Part shown: piece after piece, positions 19,171 through 28,174 of the stretch
Layout of the letters: every line of letters starts with the position of its first letter
Position numbering within the stretch: the stretch's first letter is position 1
Source: Selenomonas sp. WCT3
Lineage (GTDB): Bacteria > Bacillota > Negativicutes > Selenomonadales > Selenomonadaceae
Length of the DNA stretch: 64,000 nucleotides
NCBI GenBank assembly: GCA_900100835.1
Contig: FNCM01000001.1
Coordinates: 1 to 64,000 of the forward strand
Direction: 5' to 3'
Notes under the pieces: model-generated
Told to the model about the DNA's origin: nothing
What the model saw: the letters and a program-made list of their open reading frames with translations, nothing else
Databases searched by the model: none
Made by a program: the position numbers and the translations under genes

Positions 19171-19208
19171 AAAGGCCAGATTCCCATAGCAACTGGAAAT
19201 CTGGCCTT
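19171..19208 (-). promoter_or_regulatory. Terminator-like hairpin upstream of pdxST
   Basis: On the minus strand AAGGCCAGATTT and AATCTGGCCTT form an 11-bp stem followed by TTTTGTTATATTTT. It points toward pdxS and lies about 100 nt before its start, with no minus-strand gene just upstream for it to terminate. It could be an attenuator, or the end of a longer upstream transcript with a fresh promoter near 19140. Confidence 0.45.
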
Positions 19209-19329
19209 ACTGACCTCTGACCAAAAATTATAACCCTAATGATTCTCTGAAATATTGATAAGCTATCTTTAAAAATTGCCTGCTATCCTAGAGCCAAATA
19301 CATTTCTATTGCGAACAGGAGGACATTTT

Positions 19330-19572
19330 ATGACAAAAGAACGTGACGAAGAGATCCGCCAGGATTGGTCAGCCGCCCTGGCCTCCGTCGAAGAGGGCGA
19401 AGACCTCTCCATGGACATCGGCTGGAGCTTCACCGACGACGATATCAAGGAGCTGGCCAGACTGCATAAGGCCAATCAGCATCGAGAAAAAATCGAAAGC
19501 CTGCTGGTCGACTGCAACTTCATCACCGAAGCCTGCGAGTTCCATACAGGAAAATACGACGCCTATCTCTGA
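19330..19572 (+). CDS. Small acidic hypothetical protein (80 aa)
   Basis: One of very few plus-strand genes. AGGAGG (19318-19323) sits 6 nt before the ATG. The protein is strongly acidic (EEGEDLSMDIGW, FTDDDIKEL) and predicted helical. No family recognised. A perfect 15-bp terminator follows at once, so it is a self-contained unit. Confidence 0.7.
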   Translation: MTKERDEEIRQDWSAALASVEEGEDLSMDIGWSFTDDDIKELARLHKANQHREKIESLLVDCNFITEACEFHTGKYDAYL

Positions 19573-19581
19573 CAGATAAAA

Positions 19582-19624
19582 AAATGCCCAGAGGATTTCG
19601 ACATAAATCCTCTGGGCATTTTAT
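19582..19624 (+). terminator. Intrinsic terminator of the 80-aa gene
   Basis: AATGCCCAGAGGATTT pairs with AAATCCTCTGGGCATT around a 6-nt loop, then TTATA. An A-run on the other side makes it potentially bidirectional, also serving the minus-strand sirtuin cluster that ends at 19749. Confidence 0.85.
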
Positions 19625-19748
19625 AATACCTAAAAATCTCCTTGAAACTATTGCCATCAAATGTTATGCATAGTCGCATGATAAGTAACCACCGCACCAA
19701 TTATTTTCTCGGGAGATTTTCTTTTCCTTCAAAGTCCCTTTGTCTCCC

Positions 19749-20522
19749 TCAATACCTAACTTCCAAAAACCACTCGTTCATCAACCTATCCACCGCCGTT
19801 GCCAGTGTCTTGCCGATTGGTTCGCGGATAACGAGTTCTGCCCGTACATCAGCTTTCGTTTCCGTCTTATTGATGAGCACCAGATGTTTCCCGCGGAAGT
19901 AGTCAATCATCCCAGCTGCCGGATATACCACCAGCGAAGTACCGCCGACAATCAAGGTATCGGCCGCACTTATGGCCCGCAGTGCCTTTTGCACCACCTC
20001 ATCCTCAAGGCCCTCTTCATAGAGGACTACGCCAGGACGCACCACACCGCCACATTCCACGCAATGCGGAATGGGCTTATTTTTTTCCTGCAAGGCATAT
20101 TCCATCGGATAGTTTTTACCACAGTCCATGCAATGCCAATGGCGACTTGAACCATGCAATTCGTAGACGATCTTGGAACCAGCCAGCTGATGCAGGCCAT
20201 CGATGTTCTGCGTGACTACAGCCGCAAGGATGCCCTGCTGTTCCAGTCGCACCAGTGCTTTGTGGCCAGCATTGGGCGCTGCGCTTAGAAACATCATGCG
20301 CTGACGATAAAAATCAAAGAATTCTTCCGGATGCTTGACCAAAAAACTATGCGATGCCATCTCCTCAGGGCGGAACCTACGATGCAGGTTTTGGTTATAA
20401 ATCCCATCGGCACTGCGGAAATCCGGAATCCCCGACTCCGTTGACATGCCCGCCCCGCCGAAGAACACTGCCCGCGTGCTGTCTTTGAGGATTTTTGCCA
20501 GTGTATCGATCTTGCTCTCCAT
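19749..20522 (-). CDS. NAD-dependent protein deacylase (Sir2 family)
   Basis: 257 aa. Rossmann NAD motif GGAGMSTESGIPDFRS (about 20-35), catalytic TQNIDGLHQLAGS and HGSS, four zinc Cys (HCMDCGKNY ... HCVECGG), then GGTSLVVYPAAG. Known chemistry: removes acyl groups from Lys using NAD and releases O-acyl-ADP-ribose. The start has AGGAGG 6 nt upstream. It is the last gene of a five-gene cluster that also holds a macrodomain protein, a plausible consumer of O-acyl-ADP-ribose. Confidence 0.95.
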   Translation of the reverse strand: MESKIDTLAKILKDSTRAVFFGGAGMSTESGIPDFRSADGIYNQNLHRRFRPEEMASHSFLVKHPEEFFDFYRQRMMFLSAAPNAGHKALVRLEQQGILAAVVTQNIDGLHQLAGSKIVYELHGSSRHWHCMDCGKNYPMEYALQEKNKPIPHCVECGGVVRPGVVLYEEGLEDEVVQKALRAISAADTLIVGGTSLVVYPAAGMIDYFRGKHLVLINKTETKADVRAELVIREPIGKTLATAVDRLMNEWFLEVRY

Positions 20523-20543
20523 TCGGCACCTCCTGACCTCTCA

Positions 20544-21455
20544 TCATTTCCGCTTTTCTCTTCCATGCTCGGTAATACGCTCGTCCCCCAGCAGCTTCCC
20601 GGTAAGAAGAGAAGAACTGTCCACATGGGCCGCAAAGCCCTGCTGTGCCCGCTGCGGGCTGGCATTGGCGTAGCAATAGCGGCAGCCATGGATACAGGTG
20701 TCATACTGCCCGATATCAAAGCTTTCCACGCAGTTGCATAGCGGCCGTTGGCTTTTGGCCTTGTTTTTCTTGAAGGACTTTCCCGTGATGCGCTCGATGA
20801 GCACACCGTCAAGGCAGGCACCATGGCCAATGCCATAGGCGGCAAGGTCGATGGCCTCCGAACAAGTCTGCAGCACAACGCCGCTTCCTTTCGCAAGGCC
20901 TGCCAGCCCTGCCGCTATTTCCCGCATTTCCGCTTCTGACAGTTCATGCAGATTGAGGCCTTGGGTATTCTTCTTTGTCTTGGCATAGAGGTCGATAAAG
21001 CTGATAACGCACCGCTCAACATAGGGTGCCAGCTGCGCAAGCACCTGAGTAAACCAGGCAAAGTGCTTCTCCTTGGTATAAACAGCGTTCAGCAAAATGG
21101 GGTCATAACGCCAAACTACCCGCTCACGCCCCAACTGCAGCGACAGTGCCTGCATGGCCTTTATGATTTCTTCCTTTGGCCAAAGATTCTCCTCAATATC
21201 CGTATCGTAAGGGGTCAGGGATACCTGCACATAATAAGGATAGTGACCAAGCAACGCTAACTTATCGAGCATCGGCGTGGGGTCCTTCGTCCAGAACACC
21301 AGACAGTCTACCCACTCAGGCTGAAGAGATATGCGGCTCACCTGCTTGCGATTGAAGGGATTTACCACATCCACATAACCTGCTTTTAGCCGCCCGCAAA
21401 ACCAATCCCAGTAAAAGGCTGGAATATCCGTCCGGCGACTGACACTTATAATCAT
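20544..21455 (-). CDS. DUF1848 family protein (radical-SAM-like)
   Basis: 303 aa. Starts with the family signature MIISVSRRTDIPAFY. It has VNPFNRKQVSRISL, YYVQVSLTPYD and a C-terminal Cys cluster (CNCVESFDIGQYDTC, then CRYCYAN). The Cys pattern suggests an Fe-S site, as in photoproduct-lyase-like proteins, but no reaction is known to me. It lies 16 and 21 nt from its neighbours (macrodomain, sirtuin), so they are co-transcribed. Confidence 0.88.
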   Translation of the reverse strand: MIISVSRRTDIPAFYWDWFCGRLKAGYVDVVNPFNRKQVSRISLQPEWVDCLVFWTKDPTPMLDKLALLGHYPYYVQVSLTPYDTDIEENLWPKEEIIKAMQALSLQLGRERVVWRYDPILLNAVYTKEKHFAWFTQVLAQLAPYVERCVISFIDLYAKTKKNTQGLNLHELSEAEMREIAAGLAGLAKGSGVVLQTCSEAIDLAAYGIGHGACLDGVLIERITGKSFKKNKAKSQRPLCNCVESFDIGQYDTCIHGCRYCYANASPQRAQQGFAAHVDSSSLLTGKLLGDERITEHGREKRK

Positions 21456-21471
21456 CGTATTCCCTCAACCA

Positions 21472-21981
21472 TCAGTATAATTCCCCATCGTAGACCAATT
21501 TCGTCCGCGCATCAAAAAGCACCCAAAGGATGTCCGTAAACGCCTGCGGATGTTTGACCACAAAATCCCGAACCGTCCCTACGGCAATTGCTGCCGCCTG
21601 CTGAACAGGATAGGAATAGATCCCGGTGGATATTGAAGGGAAGGCCACGCTATGAATATTATGCTCCATGGCTAGTGTCAACGAATGGCGATAACAGTCC
21701 GCCAATAACACTTCTTCGCCCTGGTCACCGCCATGCCAGACCGGTCCCACCGTATGAATGACGTAATCACAAGGGAGTTTATAGGCCTTTGTTATTTTCG
21801 CCTGCCCGGTCTTGCAGCCATGAAGCGTCCGGCACTCAGCCAAAAGTTCCGGCCCTGCCGCCCGATGTATCGCACCATCGACACCACCGCCGCCCAGCAG
21901 ACTTTCATTGGCAGCGTTAACGATTGCCTCAGCATAATGTTTGGCGGTAATATCGCCAAGCTCTGTCCTTATCTTTGTCAT
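21472..21981 (-). CDS. Macrodomain protein (O-acetyl-ADP-ribose deacetylase-like)
   Basis: 169 aa, a full YmdB/MacroD-type macrodomain. It has [23 protein letters not shown] with the ADP-ribose-binding Asn pair, [20 protein letters not shown] and [12 protein letters not shown]. Relatives hydrolyse O-acetyl-ADP-ribose or ADP-ribosylated substrates. The start at 21981 follows GGAGGT. It sits two genes upstream of the sirtuin in the same operon, consistent with clearing its product. Confidence 0.93.
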   Translation of the reverse strand: MTKIRTELGDITAKHYAEAIVNAANESLLGGGGVDGAIHRAAGPELLAECRTLHGCKTGQAKITKAYKLPCDYVIHTVGPVWHGGDQGEEVLLADCYRHSLTLAMEHNIHSVAFPSISTGIYSYPVQQAAAIAVGTVRDFVVKHPQAFTDILWVLFDARTKLVYDGELY

Positions 21982-22012
21982 AAAGCCTACCTCCCTCACC
22001 CTTACGATAAAC

Positions 22013-22414
22013 TCAATTCCACATAGCCCTTATCTGCGCCAACAACTCCTTTTCCTCGGCATAACGATGGATATGGAACCGTTCATTTCCCGTCAGCATG
22101 GCCGAAAGCTGCGTATCCTGCGGACGATAGAAGATGTGAACTTCCTTGCCATGGGCCTCCGCATAGGCCAGCTCATAGCCCACCCCCAACGATACCTGCG
22201 TGCATTCGGCCACTACCACATCACATTCCCTGAGCCAGGCCGTATCCTGCTCATAGATGGCCTTATCGCCTTTATCTTCCACCGTGGACAGGCTCAAGTC
22301 CCCCACATGCTCCGTGAGCACCTGATGGTTTTCCTTCAGGACGGCTATGACCTTGCGGTAAAGCTCCGCATCCTGTCGGCCGCCACGGATGGAACCAGCA
22401 AAATATATCTTCAT
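22013..22414 (-). CDS. Nucleoside 2-deoxyribosyltransferase / deoxynucleotide N-hydrolase-like protein
   Basis: 133 aa. [14 protein letters not shown] at the start and [23 protein letters not shown] with the catalytic Glu match the DNPH1/RCL branch, which cleaves the N-glycosidic bond of 2'-deoxynucleoside 5'-monophosphates. The start at 22414 has GAGGG upstream. It is co-oriented and closely spaced with the macrodomain gene (31 nt). The exact substrate is inferred. Confidence 0.85.
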   Translation of the reverse strand: MKIYFAGSIRGGRQDAELYRKVIAVLKENHQVLTEHVGDLSLSTVEDKGDKAIYEQDTAWLRECDVVVAECTQVSLGVGYELAYAEAHGKEVHIFYRPQDTQLSAMLTGNERFHIHRYAEEKELLAQIRAMWN

Positions 22415-22473
22415 CTTCAACCCTCAATTCCTGCTAACCGGATGACTAATCTTGACTACTTTCATTATAGCAG

Positions 22474-22839
22474 TTATCGGCTGCCGTTCAAGAATACCCT
22501 TTCCCACTCCGGTTCCTTGAATCCCGTGAGGACCTTCGCCCCTGCTATGACCAGCGGCCGTTTTACCAGCATGCCATCAGATGCCAACAGCTTGAACTGC
22601 TCTGCCTCCGGCATCGCCGGCAGCTTCTTGGCCAACTCCAGCTGGCGGTACAACTGCCCGCTGGTATTGAAGAACCGTTTCAGCGGCAGCCCGCTCTGCT
22701 CATGATACCTGCGCAGGTCTTCTTCCGAGGGATGATCCGCCTTGATATCCACCAGCTCATACGCCACCTTATGTGCATCCAGCCACTTCAACGCTTTCTT
22801 ACAGGTCGAGCATTTGCTATAACAATATACTTTATTCAT
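22474..22839 (-). CDS. ArsC/Spx-family thioredoxin-fold protein (YffB-like)
   Basis: 121 aa. CSTCKKALKWLD near the N-terminus is the CxxC-containing ArsC/Spx motif, followed by the family block PLKRFFNTSGQLYR and RPLVIAG. No arsenic genes are nearby and Spx-type regulators differ at the C-terminus, so a redox/YffB-like role is more likely than arsenate reduction. The start at 22839 follows GGGAGGAGG. First gene of the sirtuin cluster. Confidence 0.85.
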   Translation of the reverse strand: MNKVYCYSKCSTCKKALKWLDAHKVAYELVDIKADHPSEEDLRRYHEQSGLPLKRFFNTSGQLYRQLELAKKLPAMPEAEQFKLLASDGMLVKRPLVIAGAKVLTGFKEPEWERVFLNGSR

Positions 22840-22896
22840 GATAATACCTCCTCCCGTATTCTTCGTGTTCGATAGTCCATATCCTTTATTTCCCAT

Positions 22897-22939
22897 AAAA
22901 AAACAAGAGCGCTTACCTCTCTCTGCAGCTCACTCTTGT
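22897..22939 (-). terminator. Intrinsic terminator after the YczE-like membrane gene
   Basis: ACAAGAG at 22903-22909 pairs with CTCTTGT near 22933-22939 around a 24-nt loop, then a 7-T run on the minus strand. Confidence 0.7.
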
Positions 22940-22961
22940 CTTACTCGTTATATATTTCTAC

Positions 22962-23615
22962 CTACCAATGCGGACGGAATACCAGCTTTCCCTTCGCATC
23001 CACCTTGCCTAAATGCTTTAAAAAGAACCTGGCTATCGTTCCAGTAATCAGCGCTGATATCAAGGTTCCTTCCCGGATTCCCTCAATCCCGTCCAAATAT
23101 ATAAGGGATATAACTGCGGCCAAAATTACCAAAATGACATCATTGCCCGTTTTCACCCGGCCAAACTCGATTTGAAAACACCGCGACACAGCATATACGA
23201 TTCCTTCACCCGGAAGCATCAACACATTGGCAATTCCCTGAACTGCAACGCCAAAGGCAATCAGCGTAGTTCCGATTAGCAGTGGCAGCAGCTGCAACAC
23301 ATAGTTCGTTGGAATCACCCACGCCCATGCATCCATGAAGAAATCAATAAACCAGGAAAATATCAAGGTGACTGGAATCTGCAGGAATTGTATCGTATCA
23401 AAGCCCTTGCGCAATAACAGGTACTGCCCGAGCACCATCACCATATTTATCGTAAAAGTCATCTGCCCCAAGGTAAAGGGCGAGACCAGACTTATCACAT
23501 AGGGCAGGCTGGAAATTGGCGATGTCCCCAGCATACTTTTAACCACCAAGGCAATACCAGAAGCCTGCACAATAACAGCAACAACAAACAAAACATAACG
23601 GACCACCATGGACAT
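22962..23615 (-). CDS. YitT/YczE-type membrane protein
   Basis: 217 aa, about five hydrophobic helices. It has VVKSMLGTSPISSLPYVIS near the start and PGEGIVYAVSRCFQIEFGRVKTGNDV late, both typical of this family of uncharacterised integral membrane proteins. The start at 23615 follows GGGAGG; earlier codons overlap the ribosome binding site. Transcribed alone, ending in a TAG stop and a terminator. Confidence 0.8.
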   Translation of the reverse strand: MSMVVRYVLFVVAVIVQASGIALVVKSMLGTSPISSLPYVISLVSPFTLGQMTFTINMVMVLGQYLLLRKGFDTIQFLQIPVTLIFSWFIDFFMDAWAWVIPTNYVLQLLPLLIGTTLIAFGVAVQGIANVLMLPGEGIVYAVSRCFQIEFGRVKTGNDVILVILAAVISLIYLDGIEGIREGTLISALITGTIARFFLKHLGKVDAKGKLVFRPHW

Positions 23616-23692
23616 GAAACAACTACCTCCCATGGGTAGATAGTATAGGACGGGCATGGGGAAAAGTCAATCGGCCATACCATAAATCCCCC

Positions 23693-23739
23693 ATAAAAAA
23701 CCAGCGGCCTTCATGAACAACTTCATGAAGACCGCCAGC
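23693..23739 (-). terminator. Intrinsic terminator after the 146-aa secreted protein gene
   Basis: CTGGCGGTCTTCATGAAG pairs with CTTCATGAAGGCCGCTGG on the minus strand, a stem of about 17 bp with one mismatch, followed by TTTTTT. Confidence 0.85.
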
Positions 23740-23759
23740 CATCGAATCCACTCGATGTT

Positions 23760-24200
23760 TTAGCCTACCGCTTTGATGCGATAACTTGTCGTATACAATT
23801 CACTGAAATAACGGTTGCCTACCGCCGAATGATTCTTCTCTACTCTCCACTTGATGACCTGATTTTTTACTTTCGGTTTAAAGACGACAATATAGCTGCG
23901 TTTTTCATTGGGCGGAACAAAATTGGTCTTGCCGTAAACACTACGGGACGATAACACTTTTCCCGTCGACCGGTCAACAAAAATCATGGTTCCATTGGCT
24001 GCCTTTCCCTTGGTGTCTTTAAACGTGACAATAAAAGCAGGCATCTTGGAATAACTCAGCTTCGAATTACTCGGCGCCTGCACGTCTATCCGGCAGGCAT
24101 TCGAACCACTGGTACTGCCATTAACCGAACTAGCCGCAAAACACACTGACCCTACCATCATGACCAAAAAAGCAACCAACACGGATAAACATTTTCTCAT
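23760..24200 (-). CDS. Secreted hypothetical protein (146 aa)
   Basis: A clear signal peptide (MRKCLSVLVAFLVMMVGSV, cleavage near CFAAS, residues 20-24) is followed by a Ser-rich linker and a beta-rich domain with many Lys/Tyr/Val. No family recognised. AGGAGG lies 9 nt upstream of the start. Likely periplasmic or surface-exposed. Confidence 0.75.
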   Translation of the reverse strand: MRKCLSVLVAFLVMMVGSVCFAASSVNGSTSGSNACRIDVQAPSNSKLSYSKMPAFIVTFKDTKGKAANGTMIFVDRSTGKVLSSRSVYGKTNFVPPNEKRSYIVVFKPKVKNQVIKWRVEKNHSAVGNRYFSELYTTSYRIKAVG

Positions 24201-24299
24201 ACCATCCTACCTCCTTGTTACGAAATAAAAACAAATCATTATCTAAAAGATACCATAAAAAGGAAACTTAGTCAATACGTTTTCAGAATATTTGCTTTT

Positions 24300-24506
24300 T
24301 TAGCCGCCGAAATATCCCAGTTTCTCTGATACACTCCTATTTTTCTTTTTGCATTCCAGGATACGCTTGTACAGATTCTTGTAATATTCCTTATAGAATT
24401 GTTTTAGAGGACTCTGCTGGATGGCTTCAAGGGCGCGTTCCAACTCCAAATCGGAATACTGATAGGGATGATGCATAGCATCTACGGCTCGATGTAAGTC
24501 TTTCAT
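24300..24506 (-). CDS. Small basic hypothetical protein (68 aa)
   Basis: GAGGAGG precedes the ATG by about 11 nt. The sequence has a Tyr/Lys-rich middle (QFYKEYYKNLYKRILECKKK) and no membrane segment. No family recognised. It stands alone between the lactate dehydrogenase operon and the secreted protein gene. Confidence 0.5.
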   Translation of the reverse strand: MKDLHRAVDAMHHPYQYSDLELERALEAIQQSPLKQFYKEYYKNLYKRILECKKKNRSVSEKLGYFGG

Positions 24507-24653
24507 AATATGTGCTTCCTCCTCAAAGAAATATACACGCTTCCCAGCTTTTGATTTTCCCTGCGAATAGCCAAAATTCCTGCTTGTCCCTAAGTTTTTT
24601 GCACCATTCCCCTCAGATACGGAAAAACATCAACAGATAAAGTATGTCCTATC

Positions 24654-26057
24654 TCACATCTGGCATACCTTATGTGGATTGAGAATATTATTCGGATCAA
24701 AGACCTGCTTGATGCCCCGCATCAGCACCAGGCTCGCTTCCGGCAGGGATTCCTTCAGATAGGGGCGCTTTACCAGGCCGATGCCATGCTCTCCCGATAC
24801 CTGTCCCTGCAGCTCCCGCGCCTTGGCATACATGCGCTTCATCGCCAGCCGCATGAGCTCCCGCCACTTTTCATCGGACAGGTCATCCCGCAGGATATAG
24901 ACATGGAGATTGCCATCTCCCGCATGGCCGAAGGACTTGATGCGTATGCCGATGTCTTGACGCAGCTGATGGACAAATTCCACAAAGTCGTTGACCCGGC
25001 TGCGGGGCACTACCACATCCACTTCATCCATCATGCTGGTCGATGCCTTGATGGCTTCCAGGAAGGCACCGCGCGTTTTCCAGACCGGCGCACTGCGTTC
25101 CTCGGTATCGGCGATAAGGATGTCGATGGCTCCCTGATCCAGGCAGATCTGCGCCGTATCATCGTAATACGAAGCAATCTCCTCCATCGTATTGCCATCG
25201 AATTTCAGCAGCAGGTAGGCATCGGCCTGATTGTCGGGGAATTTCCGCCCGAGGAATTCCTCCGCATCCAGGATCACCTCCCGCTCCATGAATTCGATGG
25301 CGGTAGGCACCGCCTTGGACTTGATGATCAATGGCACCGTGCCGATGGCCTGCTCCAGCGTAGGGAAAGGCACGAGCAGGCTCACATTCTTTTTGGGCAA
25401 GGGCAGGAGCTTCAATATGGCCTTGGTCACGAAGGCCAAGGTGCCCTCCGAGCCAACGATCATGTCCTTCAGATCGTAGCCCGAACTGTTTTTCACCACC
25501 TTGCCCCCCAGCTGGAGAACCGTGCCATCGGCCAACACTACCTCCAAACCGCGCACATAGTCGCGGGTCACCCCGTACTTCACCGCCGTCATGCCGCCAG
25601 CATTGGTGCTGATATTGCCACCGATGGTCGCAGATTTCTCTCCCGGATCAGGAGGATAGTAGAAGCCCCGCTCCTCAACATAACTGCGCAGTTCCATCAG
25701 CAGCATACCCGGCTCCACCGTCAAGGTCAGGTTCTCCTCATCGAGCTCCAGCACATGATTCATCAGGGTGGTGTCAATCATGAGACCACGTTCCACCGCC
25801 ACAGCGGCTCCCACGAGCCCCGTACCTGCTCCGCGCGGCGTGACCGCGATATGATGTTCATTGGCATAGGCCATGAGCTTTGATACTTCCTCCGTCGAGG
25901 TCACCCGTGCCACCAGCGAGGGATAGACACGCTCGCTGGCCAGCTCATCATGGCTGTACTCCTCATTGATTTCGTCCCCGAAGAGCAACCGCTCCCGGTC
26001 CACAAAACCAGCCAGCACTGCCAGGTCTTCTTCGGTCACCTGTTTATACTCCGTCAT
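24654..26057 (-). CDS. lctD: FAD-linked lactate dehydrogenase subunit (GlcD/LctD-like)
   Basis: 467 aa. FAD-binding type 4 domain with [15 protein letters not shown] (about 76-90) and [17 protein letters not shown], and the C-terminal FAD-oxidase signature [12 protein letters not shown] ... [15 protein letters not shown]. It is encoded directly after EtfB and EtfA with a 4-nt overlap. This is the layout of the electron-bifurcating lactate dehydrogenase LctBCD of Acetobacterium, which couples lactate oxidation by NAD to ferredoxin oxidation. A glycolate or other 2-hydroxy-acid substrate is possible. Confidence 0.88.
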   Translation of the reverse strand: MTEYKQVTEEDLAVLAGFVDRERLLFGDEINEEYSHDELASERVYPSLVARVTSTEEVSKLMAYANEHHIAVTPRGAGTGLVGAAVAVERGLMIDTTLMNHVLELDEENLTLTVEPGMLLMELRSYVEERGFYYPPDPGEKSATIGGNISTNAGGMTAVKYGVTRDYVRGLEVVLADGTVLQLGGKVVKNSSGYDLKDMIVGSEGTLAFVTKAILKLLPLPKKNVSLLVPFPTLEQAIGTVPLIIKSKAVPTAIEFMEREVILDAEEFLGRKFPDNQADAYLLLKFDGNTMEEIASYYDDTAQICLDQGAIDILIADTEERSAPVWKTRGAFLEAIKASTSMMDEVDVVVPRSRVNDFVEFVHQLRQDIGIRIKSFGHAGDGNLHVYILRDDLSDEKWRELMRLAMKRMYAKARELQGQVSGEHGIGLVKRPYLKESLPEASLVLMRGIKQVFDPNNILNPHKVCQM

Positions 26058-27247
26058 GCCCGCTCCCTCCCCTGCTGGATATCGGCAATGAGCCGTGGCA
26101 CGATCTCATATAGATCTCCCACCACTGCATAATTTGCCACCTTGAAAATCGGCGCTTTGGGATCGCTATTGATGGCAACGATCTCCTCGGCGTGGTCCAT
26201 CCCCGCCACGAACTGGATTGCTCCAGAAACCCCGCAGGTGATGATGAGCTTCGGCCGCACTGTGCGCCCGGACAGGCCAATCTGCCGCCGAGGGTCCAAC
26301 CAGCCATTCTCGATCAGCGGCCGCGTGCAGGCAAAGTCGCCCCCCAATGCCTCTGCCAGATCATAAACCAAGGACAAGTCCTCTTTCTTCTTGATGCCAC
26401 GGCCTGCCACCACAAGCACATCGGCCTGCTCGATGCTCTTTTCCTTGGGCTTTTTCGTAATGCCCAGCACGGCAATCCGGGATACCAGCGCAGCATCGTC
26501 CACCGCCAAGGTTTCGATGCGCCCGCGGGCCGCCTCACTGCGCTGCGGCGCATCCATGATCTTGTAGCGGACGGTAGCCATCTGCGGGCGGTTGTTGGGC
26601 GTGAGGATCTCCGCCATGATATTGCCGCCAAAGGCTGGACGGATCTGCACCAGGTCGGTGTTCTCGCGGATATCCAGCACGGTGCAGTCAGCAGTCAGTC
26701 CCGTGTGGAAGCGTGCGGCCACCCGCGGAGCCAGCTGCCGTCCTACCGGTGTCGCTCCGACCAGGATAGCGGCAGGCTTCACCTGCCGGATGAACTGCGC
26801 AAAGACATTGGCATAGGGTTCCATATTGAATTTCGCCAGAGCAGGCTTGTCACAGACAAATATCCGATCCGCACCATAATGGCGCAGTTCCTCGGCCGCT
26901 GCACCGATATTCTCCCCCATGAACAAGGCCAGCAATTCCTGCTGGATCTTATCGGCCAGCTCCCGTGCCTTGCCCAAAAGCTCATAGGACACCGGATGCA
27001 CCCGGCCATCAACGTGATCGATATAGACAGCCACCCCCTGCCATTTGCTCTTATCGATCTGGGCCTGCTGTTCTTCCTCCACGAATTCAACAGCACCGCC
27101 GCCCTTTTTCACACAAAGCTTGCACAAACGGCAGGCAGCTGTGATCTCCACACTGCCACCTTGCTCCTGCATGGCACCGAAGGGACAGATAGCCACTAAG
27201 GCCTTGATATCCTGGATCTTATCGGGATGGATGACTAATTTTCCCAT
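26054..27247 (-). CDS. etfA: Electron transfer flavoprotein alpha subunit with N-terminal Fe-S segment
   Basis: 397 aa. Residues 1-50 form a short ferredoxin-like extension with four Cys (C21 in AICPFGAM; C39, C42, C45 in ACRLCKLC), enough for one [4Fe-4S] cluster. An EtfA core follows, ending in the FAD-binding segment ([37 protein letters not shown]). Such extensions are known in bifurcating EtfA proteins. GGAGG overlaps the etfB stop region upstream. Middle gene of the lctBCD-like operon. Confidence 0.93.
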   Translation of the reverse strand: MGKLVIHPDKIQDIKALVAICPFGAMQEQGGSVEITAACRLCKLCVKKGGGAVEFVEEEQQAQIDKSKWQGVAVYIDHVDGRVHPVSYELLGKARELADKIQQELLALFMGENIGAAAEELRHYGADRIFVCDKPALAKFNMEPYANVFAQFIRQVKPAAILVGATPVGRQLAPRVAARFHTGLTADCTVLDIRENTDLVQIRPAFGGNIMAEILTPNNRPQMATVRYKIMDAPQRSEAARGRIETLAVDDAALVSRIAVLGITKKPKEKSIEQADVLVVAGRGIKKKEDLSLVYDLAEALGGDFACTRPLIENGWLDPRRQIGLSGRTVRPKLIITCGVSGAIQFVAGMDHAEEIVAINSDPKAPIFKVANYAVVGDLYEIVPRLIADIQQGRERA

Positions 27248-27257
27248 AGCGCGCCTC

Positions 27258-28049
27258 CTAGACGATGAACTTCTGCTGCTTCAAAAGCTGATGCAGGCGA
27301 TCTGCCAGCTCCTGGCCGGTTCCCTGCCAGGTTTCCTGTGCCTTATGCACCTCAGGCGGGAAGATCCGCTGCACTTGTGTCGGCGAGCCATCCAACCCAT
27401 AGTGGTGTTCATCCGTATCCGCCATATCCGTCAGCGTATACATCTCAATCGTCCGCTCACAGGTTTCCTTTGCTTTTTTATACGAAGGCAGGCGAGGCTC
27501 GTAAATATCTTTTTGTACCGTCAGCAGACAGGGAAAAGCAACCTGCAAGGCTTCCATATCCTCAGACATTTCCATCTCCACACAGATGGTTTGCCCCTGG
27601 ACTTCCTGTATCTGCCGCACATTGCAGACACAGGGGATGTCCAGCTGCTCCGATAGCTCAGGGCCCACCTGAGCAGTATCTCCATCCGTAGTCTGCAAGC
27701 CGCAGAGAATCAGATCGAAATCGCCAAACCGCTTGATGCCCTGGGACAGGGTATAGCTGGTAGCCAGCACATCTGCACCGCCGAACTTGCGGTCTGTGAT
27801 GAGGCAGCCACGGTCAGCCCCCATCGCAAAGGCTTCGTAGAGTATCGCCTTCGCTTGCGGCGGTCCCATGGTGAGTACACTGACTGAGCCGCCATACTGC
27901 TCTCGCAGCCGCAGCCCCGTTTCCAGCGCATACAGGTCATAAGGATTCAGCTTGGCATCGGCACTGTTGCGTTTCAACACGCCTGTCACCGGATCTACCT
28001 CCACCTTGTTCGACCCCGGAACTTGTTTGATACAAACCAAGATATTCAT
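27258..28049 (-). CDS. etfB: Electron transfer flavoprotein beta subunit
   Basis: 263 aa. The family start MNILVCIKQVPGSNKVEVD fixes the initiation codon at 28049, with GGAGG upstream; 47 extra codons in the open frame are not conserved. DPYDLYALE and CGLQTTDGDTAQVGPELSEQLDIP form the AMP/FAD-binding parts. The stop is TAG (27258-27260). First gene of the operon; with EtfA it would carry the bifurcating FAD and pass electrons to LctD. Confidence 0.95.
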   Translation of the reverse strand: MNILVCIKQVPGSNKVEVDPVTGVLKRNSADAKLNPYDLYALETGLRLREQYGGSVSVLTMGPPQAKAILYEAFAMGADRGCLITDRKFGGADVLATSYTLSQGIKRFGDFDLILCGLQTTDGDTAQVGPELSEQLDIPCVCNVRQIQEVQGQTICVEMEMSEDMEALQVAFPCLLTVQKDIYEPRLPSYKKAKETCERTIEMYTLTDMADTDEHHYGLDGSPTQVQRIFPPEVHKAQETWQGTGQELADRLHQLLKQQKFIV

Positions 28050-28174
28050 CAAAATTCCCCCTCCTCCGGCGAATGCTTTCTGATTAATTCTCGATTTGTC
28101 TTGATTTCTCCTGCATTTACCCCTGATTTTATCTTCCTGCACGCCCAAAATCCTTGTTTCCGAGCACTTGCCTG

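Noticed and set aside
19749..21981. SirTM-type ADP-ribosylation operon
   Set aside because: No lipoate ligase or GcvH-like gene, and the sirtuin has ordinary deacylase motifs.
22474..22839. Arsenic resistance gene arsC
   Set aside because: No arsenite exporter or ArsR nearby; the sequence fits the Spx/YffB-like branch better.
24672..25883. 403-codon open frame opposite lctD
   Set aside because: Antisense shadow caused by codon bias of the real gene.
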